Shown here: piece after piece, positions 16,412 through 24,758 of the stretch
Numbering within the stretch: position 1 is the first letter of the stretch
Layout of the letters: each line of letters starts with the position of its first letter
Assembly (NCBI GenBank): GCA_002437725.1
Contig: DJRF01000026.1
Span: forward strand, 55,286 to 119,285
DNA length: 64,000 nt
Reading direction: 5' to 3'
Origin: Treponema sp. UBA6367
GTDB lineage: Bacteria > Spirochaetota > Spirochaetia > Treponematales > Treponemataceae
Notes under the pieces: generated by a model
Told to the model about the DNA's origin: nothing
The model's database searches: none
What the model saw: only the letters and a program-made list of their open reading frames with translations
Position numbers and translations under genes: made by a program

Positions 16412-17110
16412 ATGAATAAAGAAATTTATGAACTTTCCTATAGCATGAAGAGAGAAATGGAAAAAAAAGTCTCGTTTTTTGTGATGCTTTTTATTTCTGT
16501 TTTTATTATTATAAATCTTGTTATAAACTTTTTGATTTTCCCGGTTCTGCAGCGCTCTGTTTCTATGCAGCCTGATATTCAAAAAGATTCTTATATTTTG
16601 TTTTCTCCGCTTGATACTAAAATAAATCGAGGCGATGTTGTCCTTTTGGATTGCAAAGATTCTGAAAAAGTTTCGTTCGGAAAAAAATTTGTTTCCATAA
16701 TAGTGCGTTTTTTCACAGCTCAGCAGATTTCTACAGAAAACTTAAACGGAAAAATGGGAAAGAATCAAACTATTAGAAGAGTGGCTGGAGTTCCTGGAGA
16801 TACCATATATATGCGAGATTATGTTCTTTACGTAAAGCCTAAGGGGGAACAATTTTTTCTTACAGAATTTGAACTCGTAAAAAAGCCGTACAATATTGAT
16901 ATTGATACTGCGCCAGCTTCCTGGGATTATACGCTAGGAGTTGCCGGTTCTTTTGACGAAATTGAACTTGGTCCTTCTGAATATTTTGTCCTTGGCGATA
17001 AAAGAACCTCTTGTGTTGATTCAAGGCTTTGGGGAGCGGTTCAAAAGTCTGATATAAAGGCTGTTGCCATAGTTCTGCTTTTTCCGTTTAGCAATGTCAG
17101 GCTCTTTTAA
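16412..17110 (+). CDS. lepB: Signal peptidase I family protein with Lys to Arg change
   Basis: A 232-aa type I signal peptidase homologue with one TM helix at about residues 20-45. Box B SVSMQPD has the Ser nucleophile at residue 51. Box D reads TIRRVAGVPGD (residues 120-130), where the usual sequence is (Y)IKRxxGxPGD; the general-base Lys is therefore Arg122 here. Box E GDKRTSCVDSRLWG is present. If active, it cleaves Sec signal peptides at the outer face of the inner membrane. The change may mean altered mechanism, an inactive paralogue, or that another signal peptidase exists outside the window. hemW follows after 2 nt. Confidence 0.9.
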   Translation: MNKEIYELSYSMKREMEKKVSFFVMLFISVFIIINLVINFLIFPVLQRSVSMQPDIQKDSYILFSPLDTKINRGDVVLLDCKDSEKVSFGKKFVSIIVRFFTAQQISTENLNGKMGKNQTIRRVAGVPGDTIYMRDYVLYVKPKGEQFFLTEFELVKKPYNIDIDTAPASWDYTLGVAGSFDEIELGPSEYFVLGDKRTSCVDSRLWGAVQKSDIKAVAIVLLFPFSNVRLF

Positions 17111-17112
17111 AA

Positions 17113-18285
17113 TTGGAAACCTCTTTGTATATTCACATACCATTTTGCAAGTCAAAATGTGCATATTGTGATTTTTTTAGTATTCTTCCAGATAAAAAAA
17201 ACTCCTTTGTTCCTGATTCTTACATAGAAGCAGTTTGCAATGAAATTGCATTTAAAGCAAAAAAATATGCAATCGAAAAATGGAATACAATTTATATTGG
17301 AGGTGGAACTCCTAGCATATTATCTTCCGATCAAATAAAAAAAATCGCTTCAACAATTTTTTCTTGTGTAAAATTTAAGGAATGTAAAGAATTTACATTT
17401 GAGATTAATCCAGATGATGCTTGCGCAGATTTGTTTGACTGTTTGCAAGATATTGGAGTTACACGAATTTCTTGTGGAATCCAAAGTTTTAATAATGAGG
17501 TTTTGCATTTTGCAAATAGGCGAGCCTCTTTTTATGAAATAAAAAATTGCCTTTCCTTTTTTGAAAAATATAACTCCATTGATTTTTCTGTGGATTTGAT
17601 TTCAGGTCTTCCTGGTGAAACTTTAGAGTCTTTTGCAAAAGGTCTTAAAATCCTTTCTGATTATAAAATTTCTCATGTTTCGATGTATTCTTTAACAATA
17701 GAAGAAAATACAGTCTTGGGAAAACTGATTGATTCAGGAAAACTTGAATATGATTACGATTTTGCCGATGAACTTTGGCTGGCTGGAAGAAATATTCTTG
17801 AAAAAATGAATTTTTTGCAGTATGAAGTTTCAAATTTTTCTAAACCTAAAAAGCAGTGCTTGCACAATATGGTTTACTGGAATCTAGAGAACTACATAGG
17901 CTGCGGAGCGGGGGCAACTGGCAGTTTTTATGAAAAAGAGCCTTGCCGAATCACCAATATAAACGATGTTTCCTTGTATACTAAGTTTTGGCTTGGCAAT
18001 TGTAAAAAAAACTTAGATAAAACAGCTTTTGTTGAAGAATTTTTAAATCCAAAAACAATTGAATTTGAATATTTAATGATGGGGCTTAGAACATTTGAAG
18101 GTATTTCCCTTGAAGTTTATGAAGAGCGTTTTAATAAGTCTTTGTCAGAAAAAAAAATTGAAGTTCTCAAAAGATGGGAATCTCAAAAAAAAGTTCGGTT
18201 TTATAAAAAAGATGGAAAAACAAATGTTTCTATGACAAAGGACGGCATATTGCTTCTTAATCGCTTGCTTTTAGAATTAGTTTAA
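17113..18285 (+). CDS. hemW: Radical SAM HemW-like protein
   Basis: A 390-aa protein with a TTG start 2 nt after lepB. The radical SAM cluster motif C12-x3-C16-x2-C19 (CKSKCAYC) follows IHIPF. GGGTPS at about residue 61 binds SAM, and the FEINPDD, GVTRISCGIQSFN, DLISGLPGET and YEVSNFSKP blocks are those of HemW/HemN-like proteins. HemW (heme chaperone or insertase) is more likely than true coproporphyrinogen oxidase HemN because of the size and the single CxxxCxxC without the extra HemN cysteine. No other heme gene is in the window. Confidence 0.9.
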   Translation: METSLYIHIPFCKSKCAYCDFFSILPDKKNSFVPDSYIEAVCNEIAFKAKKYAIEKWNTIYIGGGTPSILSSDQIKKIASTIFSCVKFKECKEFTFEINPDDACADLFDCLQDIGVTRISCGIQSFNNEVLHFANRRASFYEIKNCLSFFEKYNSIDFSVDLISGLPGETLESFAKGLKILSDYKISHVSMYSLTIEENTVLGKLIDSGKLEYDYDFADELWLAGRNILEKMNFLQYEVSNFSKPKKQCLHNMVYWNLENYIGCGAGATGSFYEKEPCRITNINDVSLYTKFWLGNCKKNLDKTAFVEEFLNPKTIEFEYLMMGLRTFEGISLEVYEERFNKSLSEKKIEVLKRWESQKKVRFYKKDGKTNVSMTKDGILLLNRLLLELV

Positions 18286-18290
18286 TTCTA

Positions 18291-18370
18291 GGCTGAAAGT
18301 TGAATTTTTAGAAAAAAGAATAAAATTCGTTGAAATCATTTTTTTTATTATAAAAACTCGGCTTTAGACC
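18291..18370. repeat. Intergenic palindromic repeat, copy A
   Basis: An 80-bp imperfect palindrome starting 5 nt after the hemW stop. The left arm 18291-18310 and right arm 18351-18370 pair over about 18 positions including G-T pairs. The core reads AATTCGTTGAAATCATTTTT and TATAAAAACTCGGC. It shares internal sequence with copy D (53497-53589), so it is a dispersed family rather than a lone terminator. Confidence 0.7.
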
Positions 18371-18485
18371 TTCTGTTAGAATTTAAAATACTTTGCTTAA
18401 AGTTAAAAAACAAAAAAAACGATAATAAAAAAGAGTTTGCAATGCATAATGTTTTAATAGTCTGAATAAATGATTATCAAAAGAC

Positions 18486-18520
18486 TTGACGTTATGCAAA
18501 ACATTATGGAAAATATAAAG
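18486..18520 (+). promoter_or_regulatory. Possible promoter of the motility operon
   Basis: TTGACG (18486-18491), 17-nt spacer, GAAAAT (18509-18514), then 6 nt to the ATG at 18521. The -35 matches consensus at 5 of 6 positions, the -10 at 4 of 6. The spacing fits the leaderless pattern seen at other genes here. It only makes sense if flbD starts at 18521. Confidence 0.4.
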
Positions 18521-18721
18521 ATGATAGCAGTTACTCGCTTAGATGGAAAAAAGTACTGGCTAAATCCTCACATGATTGAAAGTATGGAAACAAATCCCGA
18601 TTTGACTTTATGTATGCTTTCCGGAAAGAGAATTGTAGTCAAAGAGACTCCTCAAGAAATAATTGAGCGTGTTATTGAGTACAGAAAAAAAATAGGAATC
18701 AATTCCCAAGAGGTTTTGTAA
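18521..18721 (+). CDS. flbD: FlbD family flagellar protein
   Basis: A 66-aa protein, first gene of the motility cluster. IAVTRLDGKKYWLNPHMIESMETNPDLTL followed by SGKRIVVKETPQEIIERVIEYR is the FlbD pattern (not the Caulobacter regulator of the same name). Exact function is unknown; it is found with motAB in spirochetes and Firmicutes. Family members start right before the TRLDG motif, so ATG 18521 is preferred; ATG 18470 would add 17 residues. motA starts at the base after the stop. Confidence 0.88.
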   Translation: MIAVTRLDGKKYWLNPHMIESMETNPDLTLCMLSGKRIVVKETPQEIIERVIEYRKKIGINSQEVL

Positions 18722-19504
18722 ATGGATATATCAACAATAATCGGTATCGTTGGCGGTGCTGCCTGTATTGTAATGTCAGTTTTGACTTCCGGTGGTACTA
18801 TGTTAGGAATTTGGGACCTTCCATCTGTTTTTATGACAATTGGTGGTTCTTATGCTTCAATTTTTATTGCTGCCCCTTTAAAAAAGACTTTAGGACTTTT
18901 TAAAGTAATGGGAAAGGCATTTAAAGTTCCGGATTTTGGTGAAAAAACAATAATATCCACCATGATGGATCTTTCTAACAAGGCTAGGCGAGAAGGTATT
19001 CTTGCTCTTGAAGACGGTTTGGACGATCTCGATGACCCTTTTATGAGAAATGGATTGCGCCTTGTTGTAGACGGTACTGATGGAAATGTTATTAGAACTA
19101 TTATGGAAAACGAAATGAACCAAATTGAATCCAGGCACATGGACTGGATTGGCATATTAAACGCATGGGCTGGATATGCTCCAGGTTTTGGAATGATGGG
19201 TACCGTTTTAGGACTTATTGGTATGTTGAACAACCTTGAGGATAAGTCGTCGTTAGGTCCTAATATGGCGGTCGCTCTTATCACGACACTTTACGGTTCT
19301 ATGATGGCGAACTGGCTTATAGCTCCTTTTGCAACAAAGCTTATAGCTCATAATGCAATAGAAATGCGCTCAAAAGAAATGATTCTTGAAGGCGTTCTCG
19401 CAATTCAAGCGGGTGAAAATCCTAGAATTATGGGACAAAAACTTCTTACTTACCTTGATCCTGTAACTCGCAAAGCTGTTGAAGCTGACGTTCTAAAAGA
19501 CTAA
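18722..19504 (+). CDS. motA: Flagellar stator protein MotA
   Basis: A 260-aa inner membrane stator subunit that forms with MotB the ion channel driving flagellar rotation. Four hydrophobic segments are visible, with the large cytoplasmic loop between TM2 and TM3 (RREGILALEDGLDDLDDPFMRNGLRLVVDGTD). The family signature around TM3 reads GWAGYAPGFGMMGTVLGLIGMLNNL in its main part (written here WAGYAPGFGMMGTVLGLIG). ATG directly abuts the flbD stop; motB follows after 16 nt with an AGGGGAA ribosome binding site. Confidence 0.97.
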   Translation: MDISTIIGIVGGAACIVMSVLTSGGTMLGIWDLPSVFMTIGGSYASIFIAAPLKKTLGLFKVMGKAFKVPDFGEKTIISTMMDLSNKARREGILALEDGLDDLDDPFMRNGLRLVVDGTDGNVIRTIMENEMNQIESRHMDWIGILNAWAGYAPGFGMMGTVLGLIGMLNNLEDKSSLGPNMAVALITTLYGSMMANWLIAPFATKLIAHNAIEMRSKEMILEGVLAIQAGENPRIMGQKLLTYLDPVTRKAVEADVLKD

Positions 19505-19520
19505 CTAGGGGAAATCTTTT

Positions 19521-20249
19521 ATGGGAAAAAAAGCTAAAGAGCCTGAAAAACCAAGTACTGCCTGGCAAGGTACTTACGGTGACATGATTACCCTTATGCT
19601 CTGTTTCTTTGTAATGCTGTACAATCCTTCTGAGGTGGACGTTACTCAAATGGCGACAATAACGCAGTCTCTTCAGATGAATGAAACAGAAACTGTTTCC
19701 GGAGGAATGTCTCTTTCTGCAGGAAGATTGAGCGATTTGGGTAACACAATAAATTCTCTTCCTTCTATGGAAAAGGGAAAATCTTTAGGTCTTACAAAGA
19801 AAAAAGCCGTCAGTCTTTTTGAGCCTGACAAAAAAACTAATAGAATTACAGTTACCAGCGACGAACGCGGCGTTGTGATTACCCTTGCTGCCGACAGTTT
19901 TTTCGCAGAGGGAAGTGCAGAGCTCAATATAAATGAGACTAGAGACAGTTTGCTCCGTCTTTCAGAATTTTTTAGAAGTCCAGAATTAAAAGGAAGGCGG
20001 TTTAGAATTGAAGGACATACAGACAATACACCTGTAGGTTCTGATTCTAAGTATCCTAGCAATTGGGAGCTTTCTGCAGAGCGTGCGATGTCCGTTTTGC
20101 ATTACCTTGCTGACTATGGAGTTGATGAAAATATGTTTTCAATTGCAGGCTATGCAGATACTAGGCCAAAGTTTTCGAACGATACACCGGAAGGAAGAGC
20201 TTATAACCGTCGTGTAGATATAATTATTCTAGACGAGGCGCACTTTTAG
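19521..20249 (+). CDS. motB: Flagellar stator protein MotB
   Basis: A 242-aa stator subunit. One TM helix near the N-terminus starts with [16 protein letters not shown]; Asp21 is the conserved ion-carrying carboxylate. The C-terminal OmpA-like peptidoglycan-binding domain contains [13 protein letters not shown] and [16 protein letters not shown], with NRRVDI at the end. The TM context has no extra polar residue that would clearly mark a Na+-type stator, so the coupling ion is left open. It is followed by a 111-nt structured gap before fliL. Confidence 0.96.
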   Translation: MGKKAKEPEKPSTAWQGTYGDMITLMLCFFVMLYNPSEVDVTQMATITQSLQMNETETVSGGMSLSAGRLSDLGNTINSLPSMEKGKSLGLTKKKAVSLFEPDKKTNRITVTSDERGVVITLAADSFFAEGSAELNINETRDSLLRLSEFFRSPELKGRRFRIEGHTDNTPVGSDSKYPSNWELSAERAMSVLHYLADYGVDENMFSIAGYADTRPKFSNDTPEGRAYNRRVDIIILDEAHF

Positions 20250-20258
20250 GTGTATAAT
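20230..20258 (+). promoter_or_regulatory. Possible internal promoter at the end of motB
   Basis: TAGACG (20230-20235), 17-nt spacer and a perfect TATAAT (20253-20258). The -35 matches at 4 of 6 positions. It lies across the motB stop codon and would drive fliL onward. Confidence 0.4.
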
Positions 20259-20306
20259 GTTATAATAACATTTTTTGCTATTAAAATGACTTTTTACTAG
20301 CAGTTT
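20256..20306 (+). terminator. Two tandem stem-loops with T tracts between motB and fliL
   Basis: The first has AATGTT (20256-20261) and AACATT (20267-20272), loop ATAAT, then a T run. The second has TGCTATTAAAA (20276-20286) pairing with TTTTACTAGCA (20292-20302) with one mismatch, then GTTTTTA. Each resembles an A/T-rich intrinsic terminator. Placed inside the motility operon they could attenuate read-through and set motAB against fliL-flhG expression. Confidence 0.45.
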
Positions 20307-20360
20307 TTATGCTCAGTTTTGAGATTCGTATTAGACTGAATTTTCCTGGAGGGGAAGAAA

Positions 20361-20906
20361 ATGGCAGATGACGGACTTGACGGTTTTGAAGATGGCGGAA
20401 CAAACTCTGCTCCTGCAAAAAAAGGTGGCTTAGGAGGAATACTTCCATCTCTGTTAAAGTGGATTGCAATTGCTCTTGGAGCTATAGTTCTTATTGTTGT
20501 AATCGTTATTATAACTATGAAAGTTGTTGGCAACAATACAGCTAGTCAGACAGCCCTTCCTATAAGCGATGAATATGTTGCTCAAAGAGAAATCCTTGAT
20601 TGGTATACATCTTTAGGAGCAATAAGAACAAAAACAAGCGATGATATTCCTGCTACTGTCATCGTTGATGTGGTTTTAGGATATAAACACGAAGATAAAG
20701 CTTGTTCTACAGAAATTACACAAAGAAATATTGAACTAAAAGATTATTTACGCCGATATTTTACTCAGAAGACTGCAGAGGAATTAAAACCTCAGAATGA
20801 GCAGCGTTTAAAAATCGAACTTAGAAACGCTATAAATGATGAGATTTTAAGTTCTTCTAAAATAAAAGATGTTTCTTTTTTGCAGCTTGAAGTTATAGAG
20901 TCGTAA
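20361..20906 (+). CDS. fliL: Flagellar protein FliL
   Basis: A 181-aa single-pass inner membrane protein of the basal body that surrounds or supports the stator. The N-terminal cytoplasmic tail is Gly-rich (MADDGLDGFEDGG), the TM helix is at about residues 34-54 (IAIALGAIVLIVVIVIITM), and the periplasmic domain has the FliL pattern VDVVLGYKHEDKACSTEIT...LKDYLRRYFTQKTAEEL. Strong ribosome binding site GGAGGGG precedes the ATG. It lies 27 nt before fliM. Confidence 0.93.
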   Translation: MADDGLDGFEDGGTNSAPAKKGGLGGILPSLLKWIAIALGAIVLIVVIVIITMKVVGNNTASQTALPISDEYVAQREILDWYTSLGAIRTKTSDDIPATVIVDVVLGYKHEDKACSTEITQRNIELKDYLRRYFTQKTAEELKPQNEQRLKIELRNAINDEILSSSKIKDVSFLQLEVIES

Positions 20907-20933
20907 TTGTTGGATTTAAGGTGGAAGATGTAG

Positions 20934-21968
20934 ATGACTGAAGTTCTGTCGCAGGATGAAATTGACCAGCTCCTTACTGCAATCAATTCTGGAGATACAG
21001 ATGTTGATGACTTTAAGGCTGTTAATGATACTCGTAAAATAAAAATCTACGACTTTAAACGTCCTGATAAAGTTTCAAAGGAACAGTTAAGAACCGTTTC
21101 TAATATGCATGAAACTTTTGCGCGTCTTACAACAACAAGCCTTTCGGCTCAGTTAAGAAGTCTTGTTCATGTTCATGTGGCTTCTGTTGATGAGTTAACT
21201 TACGAAGAATTTATTCGTTCAATTCCTTCTCCAACAACGCTTGCAATTGTAAATATGGATCCGCTAAAGGGTAATGCGGTTCTTGAAATAGACCCGGCAA
21301 TTACATTCTGTATGATTGACCGCCTTTTTGGTGGGCGAGGAGTTGTTTCTTCTAATAAAAATCGCGATCTTACAGATATTGAGCAGTCTGTAATGGAAGG
21401 CATTATTGTAAGAATTCTTGCAAATATGCGGGAAGCCTGGGCTCAGGTTTTGGATTTAAGACCTCGCTTGGGGCAGATTGAAACAAATCCTCAATTTGCG
21501 CAGATTGTTCCTCCTTCTGAAATGGTTGTTTTAATAACCCTTGAAACAAAGGTCGGAGATGAAGAAGGAATGATGAACTTTTGTATTCCTTACATTACGC
21601 TTGAACCTATAGTTTCAAAACTTTCTTCTCAGTTTTGGTTTTCGTCTGTTAGAAGAAGTTCTACAACGCAGTATTTAGGAACTTTAAAAGAAAAACTTTC
21701 TACTGTAGATATGGAAGTTGTTGCTGAAGTTGGTTCTATAAATCTTTCTGTTAGAGATGTTCTTGCGTTAAAAGTTGGAGATGTGGTTAGACTTTCTGAT
21801 ACAAAGATTGGAGATCCTTTGAAATTGAGTGTTGGAAATAAAAAGAAATTTTATTGTCAACCTGGTGTTGTTGGAAAAAAGATGGCAGTTCAGGTTACAG
21901 GAAAAATAGAAGATGTTACTGCGGATGATTTTGAAGAACTTTCCGTAGAAGGAGATGATTCATTATGA
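20934..21968 (+). CDS. fliM: Flagellar switch protein FliM
   Basis: A 344-aa C-ring protein. The N-terminal CheY-P binding peptide is [14 protein letters not shown] (residues 4-17). The middle CheC-like domain includes [29 protein letters not shown] (shortened: [20 protein letters not shown]) and the GGRG turn [22 protein letters not shown]-terminal SpoA (FliN-like) domain carries [17 protein letters not shown]. It overlaps fliY by 4 nt (ATGA), giving coupled translation. Confidence 0.97.
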   Translation: MTEVLSQDEIDQLLTAINSGDTDVDDFKAVNDTRKIKIYDFKRPDKVSKEQLRTVSNMHETFARLTTTSLSAQLRSLVHVHVASVDELTYEEFIRSIPSPTTLAIVNMDPLKGNAVLEIDPAITFCMIDRLFGGRGVVSSNKNRDLTDIEQSVMEGIIVRILANMREAWAQVLDLRPRLGQIETNPQFAQIVPPSEMVVLITLETKVGDEEGMMNFCIPYITLEPIVSKLSSQFWFSSVRRSSTTQYLGTLKEKLSTVDMEVVAEVGSINLSVRDVLALKVGDVVRLSDTKIGDPLKLSVGNKKKFYCQPGVVGKKMAVQVTGKIEDVTADDFEELSVEGDDSL

Positions 21969-23179
21969 GTGATGGTGCTATTTCACAGGATGAAATTGAT
22001 GCTTTGCTTTCTGGTGTTTCACTTGACGGATTGAATGCTTCTGGTCATGTGTCTGGTGGACCTGCTGTTCATATTGACAAGAAAGCTCTTGAAAAATTTG
22101 CAGGAAATATTAAAGATTCTCTTGTAGAAAAACTTAACGGCATGACTGGCGCTAATTTTACTTGTGGAACTCCTGTTGTAGAAACTTTGGACAGAGATGC
22201 TCTTCTTGCAAAACTTCCAGAAGTTGTTGTTGCTGTTACTTCTGATTTTTCATCGGGAATGATGGGCGACCACATGTATATTTTGGCTACAGAGTTTGCC
22301 CAAAAACTGGTTAATCTTATCTCTAAAGAAGAAAATGCTGATTTTGATGAAATGGCATTGTCTTGTATTTCCGATGTCGTTGCGATGCATACTGGCTCTG
22401 AAATTCAAGAATTGGATAAAACTGGAAAATTTCCAGGACTTGCTTGCAATCCTCCTGAAGCTGTAAACAATCCAAAGGCAATGATAAGAATTCCGCAAAA
22501 TACATTTGCGCTTTTTAGTTATCCTCTTTCGCTTGATGGACAAGCCTATACTCTTATGGAAGCTATAGGTGGAGAACCTGCAGAGCAGATTAGCAATGCT
22601 TACGGCGGAAACGAATCTAATGAAGCTAATGCTGCGCAGGCTGCTAATATGGGGCAGCAATCAGCTGTTCAGCAACCTTCTATGCAGCAGATGCCAATGG
22701 GAGCGATGCCTAATCAGATGGGAATGCAACAAATGCCAATGGGTGGCGCAATGCCTAATCAAATGGGAATGCAGCAGATGCCAATGGGTGCAATGCCTAA
22801 TCAAATGGGAATGCAGATACCTATGGGCGGCGCAATGCCTAATCAGATGGCTATGCACGTTCCAAATGTTCAAACTCTTCAGTATCCAACACTGCAAGGA
22901 GCGCCAAGTTCGCAGGAGCAGGGTAATATAGGCCTTATTATGGATGTCTATATGGAAATGACTGTAGAACTTGGTCGAACCAAAAAGCAAATAAAAGACA
23001 TACTTGGAATGGGCGAAGGCACTATTATAGAACTTGATAAGCTTGCAGGAGAACCTGTTGATATTCTTGTAAATCATAAGCCAATTGCAAAAGGTGAAGT
23101 TGTTGTTATTGACGAAAACTTCGGTGTTCGCGTAACAGAAATATTATCTCCGTTGGAAAGAGTTTCTGATTTACATTAG
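21965..23179 (+). CDS. fliY: Flagellar switch protein FliY (FliN-type)
   Basis: A 404-aa protein in three parts. An N-terminal FliM-like peptide [14 protein letters not shown] (residues 5-18) probably also binds CheY-P. A CheC-like middle domain (about 30-205) follows, in which the phosphatase signature S/DxxxExxN reads SCISDVVA, with Asp and Ala in place of Glu and Asn. A Met/Gln/Pro/Gly repeat linker (about 240-300) leads to the C-terminal SpoA domain ([20 protein letters not shown] to the end). It forms the C-ring with FliM and FliG. The repeat linker and degraded phosphatase site are unusual. Confidence 0.93.
   Translation: MSDGAISQDEIDALLSGVSLDGLNASGHVSGGPAVHIDKKALEKFAGNIKDSLVEKLNGMTGANFTCGTPVVETLDRDALLAKLPEVVVAVTSDFSSGMMGDHMYILATEFAQKLVNLISKEENADFDEMALSCISDVVAMHTGSEIQELDKTGKFPGLACNPPEAVNNPKAMIRIPQNTFALFSYPLSLDGQAYTLMEAIGGEPAEQISNAYGGNESNEANAAQAANMGQQSAVQQPSMQQMPMGAMPNQMGMQQMPMGGAMPNQMGMQQMPMGAMPNQMGMQIPMGGAMPNQMAMHVPNVQTLQYPTLQGAPSSQEQGNIGLIMDVYMEMTVELGRTKKQIKDILGMGEGTIIELDKLAGEPVDILVNHKPIAKGEVVVIDENFGVRVTEILSPLERVSDLH
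22681..22858 (+). repeat. In-frame tandem repeat in fliY
   Basis: Four imperfect units of 45-51 bp encode [18 protein letters not shown] units (variants [14 protein letters not shown] and [14 protein letters not shown]). Unit lengths differ by whole codons, as expected for replication slippage under frame selection. Confidence 0.85.
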
Positions 23180-23237
23180 ACAAGCCTCTGAATATTCTTT
23201 TTCGAGGTAACTTTAATTAAGTTTCTTGGGTGGGAAA

Positions 23238-23882
23238 ATGGGAAACTATAAAAAAGTTTTTAGTGCATTTTTTGTACTTTTTTCATTGTGTTCTTTTAAA
23301 ATTTTTGCGCAAGTGCAAAATGTTTCAGAAGATTCTGTAATTTCTGTTCCAACAGATTCTGAGATGGAATCAGCTTCTGTTGATGAATCTTCGATTCTTT
23401 TGGAAGCACCAGAAGTTTCTGCAGAAAATAAAAAGTCTAGTTCAACATTCTGGCTTTTTTTTAGAATGATTCTTGTTTTAGCCATAGTTATTGCTTGTAT
23501 TTACGGCGTAATGTGGTTTATGAAAAAAAACATGAAGACAGAGGTGTCTGACGACCAGTTTCTTAGGCAGGTAGCTTCAATAAATGTTGCGCCGGGAAAA
23601 ACTGTCCAAGTTATTTCTCTCTTGGATCACGCATATATAATCGGTGTTGCTGACAATTCCATAAATCTTATAAGCGAAGTTCAGGACAAAGAGCTTATAG
23701 ATGCCATGAATTTATATGCGGACAAGCATAAAAATACTAAAAAACCTAGAAGTTTTGCAGAAATTCTTGATATTTTTATGCCAGGAGGACCTAAAGATAA
23801 AAAAAATATTTTTACTGATTCTGAATCAAAAATTTCTGATATGCTGAAACATCAACAAGAGCGTCTTGAAAAAGGTGAATAA
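23238..23882 (+). CDS. fliO: Flagellar biosynthesis protein FliO
   Basis: A 214-aa protein with signal peptide (YKKVFSAFFVLFSLCSFKIFAQ), an acidic Ser/Glu periplasmic stretch, one TM helix (FWLFFRMILVLAIVIACIYG, near residue 75) and the FliO cytoplasmic domain (VASINVAPGKTVQVISLLDHAYIIGV). ATG 23238 is chosen because GGGTGGGA lies just upstream; TTG 23226 is also open. FliO helps assemble FliP in the export gate. One base separates its stop from fliP. Confidence 0.88.
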   Translation: MGNYKKVFSAFFVLFSLCSFKIFAQVQNVSEDSVISVPTDSEMESASVDESSILLEAPEVSAENKKSSSTFWLFFRMILVLAIVIACIYGVMWFMKKNMKTEVSDDQFLRQVASINVAPGKTVQVISLLDHAYIIGVADNSINLISEVQDKELIDAMNLYADKHKNTKKPRSFAEILDIFMPGGPKDKKNIFTDSESKISDMLKHQQERLEKGE

Positions 23883-23883
23883 T

Positions 23884-24705
23884 ATGATTCAAAAAAGAAA
23901 ATTAATTTCATTCTTGTTCTGTTTTGCGTTTTTTTCAGTAATCCTTTGCGCTCAGAATAATTTTCCTCAGGGGGCTGCTCAAGGTACAACTGAAATGGGA
24001 CGAAATGTACGGCCTGTTGAGGTTCCGAATATTTCTATTCAAGTAACTCAGCCAAGAACTGGAACCGAGGTTGCTTTTTCTGTAAGGTTGCTTGTAATTC
24101 TTACAATTTTAAGTCTTGCTCCAAGCCTTCTTATTCTTCTAACCTGTTTCCTTAGATTTTCAATTGTTCTTGATTTTATAAAAAGAGCTCTTTCTCTTCA
24201 GCAAGTTCCTCCTACTGCAGTCCTTAATGGAATTGCATTCTTTATGACGCTTTTTGTCATGTGGCCAACCTTTACTTCAATGTATGAAAAAGCTTACAAA
24301 CCGCTTTCTGATGGGGAAATAGGAATTGAAGAAGCATACCGAGCAGCGGAATCTCCAATTAGAATTTTTATGTATAGCCAAATGAGCGATGACACTTCTT
24401 ATATCGCTATGTTTATGAATATGGCAAAAATGGAAAAGCCGAATACTCTTGCAGACGTGCCAACCCATATTCTTATACCTTCGTATATTCTTCACGAGCT
24501 TACAGTGGCTTTTAAAATCGGAGTAATACTTTATATTCCGTTTATAATAATAGATATGGTTGTGGCAAGTATTCTTATGGGAATGGGTATGATGATGCTC
24601 CCTCCTGTTCAGATTTCGATGCCTTTTAAACTTATGCTTTTTGTTTTAGTTGATGGTTGGGGGCTTCTTACAACCCAATTGTTTAATTCTGTATTGCGAT
24701 TGTAG
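23884..24705 (+). CDS. fliP: Flagellar export protein FliP
   Basis: A 273-aa core subunit of the export gate. A cleavable signal peptide (KLISFLFCFAFFSVILCAQ) is followed by the FliP blocks LLTCFLRFSIVLDFIKRALS, QQVPPTAVLNGIAFFMTLFVM, FMYSQMSDDTSYIAMF, LIPSYILHELTVAFKIGVI and MGMGMMMLPPVQISMPFKLM. ATG 23884 fits the AAGGTG ribosome binding site; an in-frame TTG at 23866 lies inside fliO. Operon context is canonical. Confidence 0.97.
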   Translation: MIQKRKLISFLFCFAFFSVILCAQNNFPQGAAQGTTEMGRNVRPVEVPNISIQVTQPRTGTEVAFSVRLLVILTILSLAPSLLILLTCFLRFSIVLDFIKRALSLQQVPPTAVLNGIAFFMTLFVMWPTFTSMYEKAYKPLSDGEIGIEEAYRAAESPIRIFMYSQMSDDTSYIAMFMNMAKMEKPNTLADVPTHILIPSYILHELTVAFKIGVILYIPFIIIDMVVASILMGMGMMMLPPVQISMPFKLMLFVLVDGWGLLTTQLFNSVLRL

Positions 24706-24758
24706 TTGTGAATAAAAAACTTTGCCAAAAATGATGCTAGTTTTTTATGGGAGGAATT

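Noticed and set aside
16345..16412. tmRNA (ssrA) gene next to smpB
   Set aside because: The flanking regions are too short and show no tRNA-Ala-like ends or tag reading frame.
22681..22858. CRISPR-like array because of regular repeats
   Set aside because: Units are contiguous, lack unique spacers and are in frame in fliY. It is a coding tandem repeat.
22661..23077. Repetitive His/Leu-rich frame opposite fliY
   Set aside because: It is the antisense of the Met-rich tandem repeat. No start signal, and it is nested in a well-supported gene.
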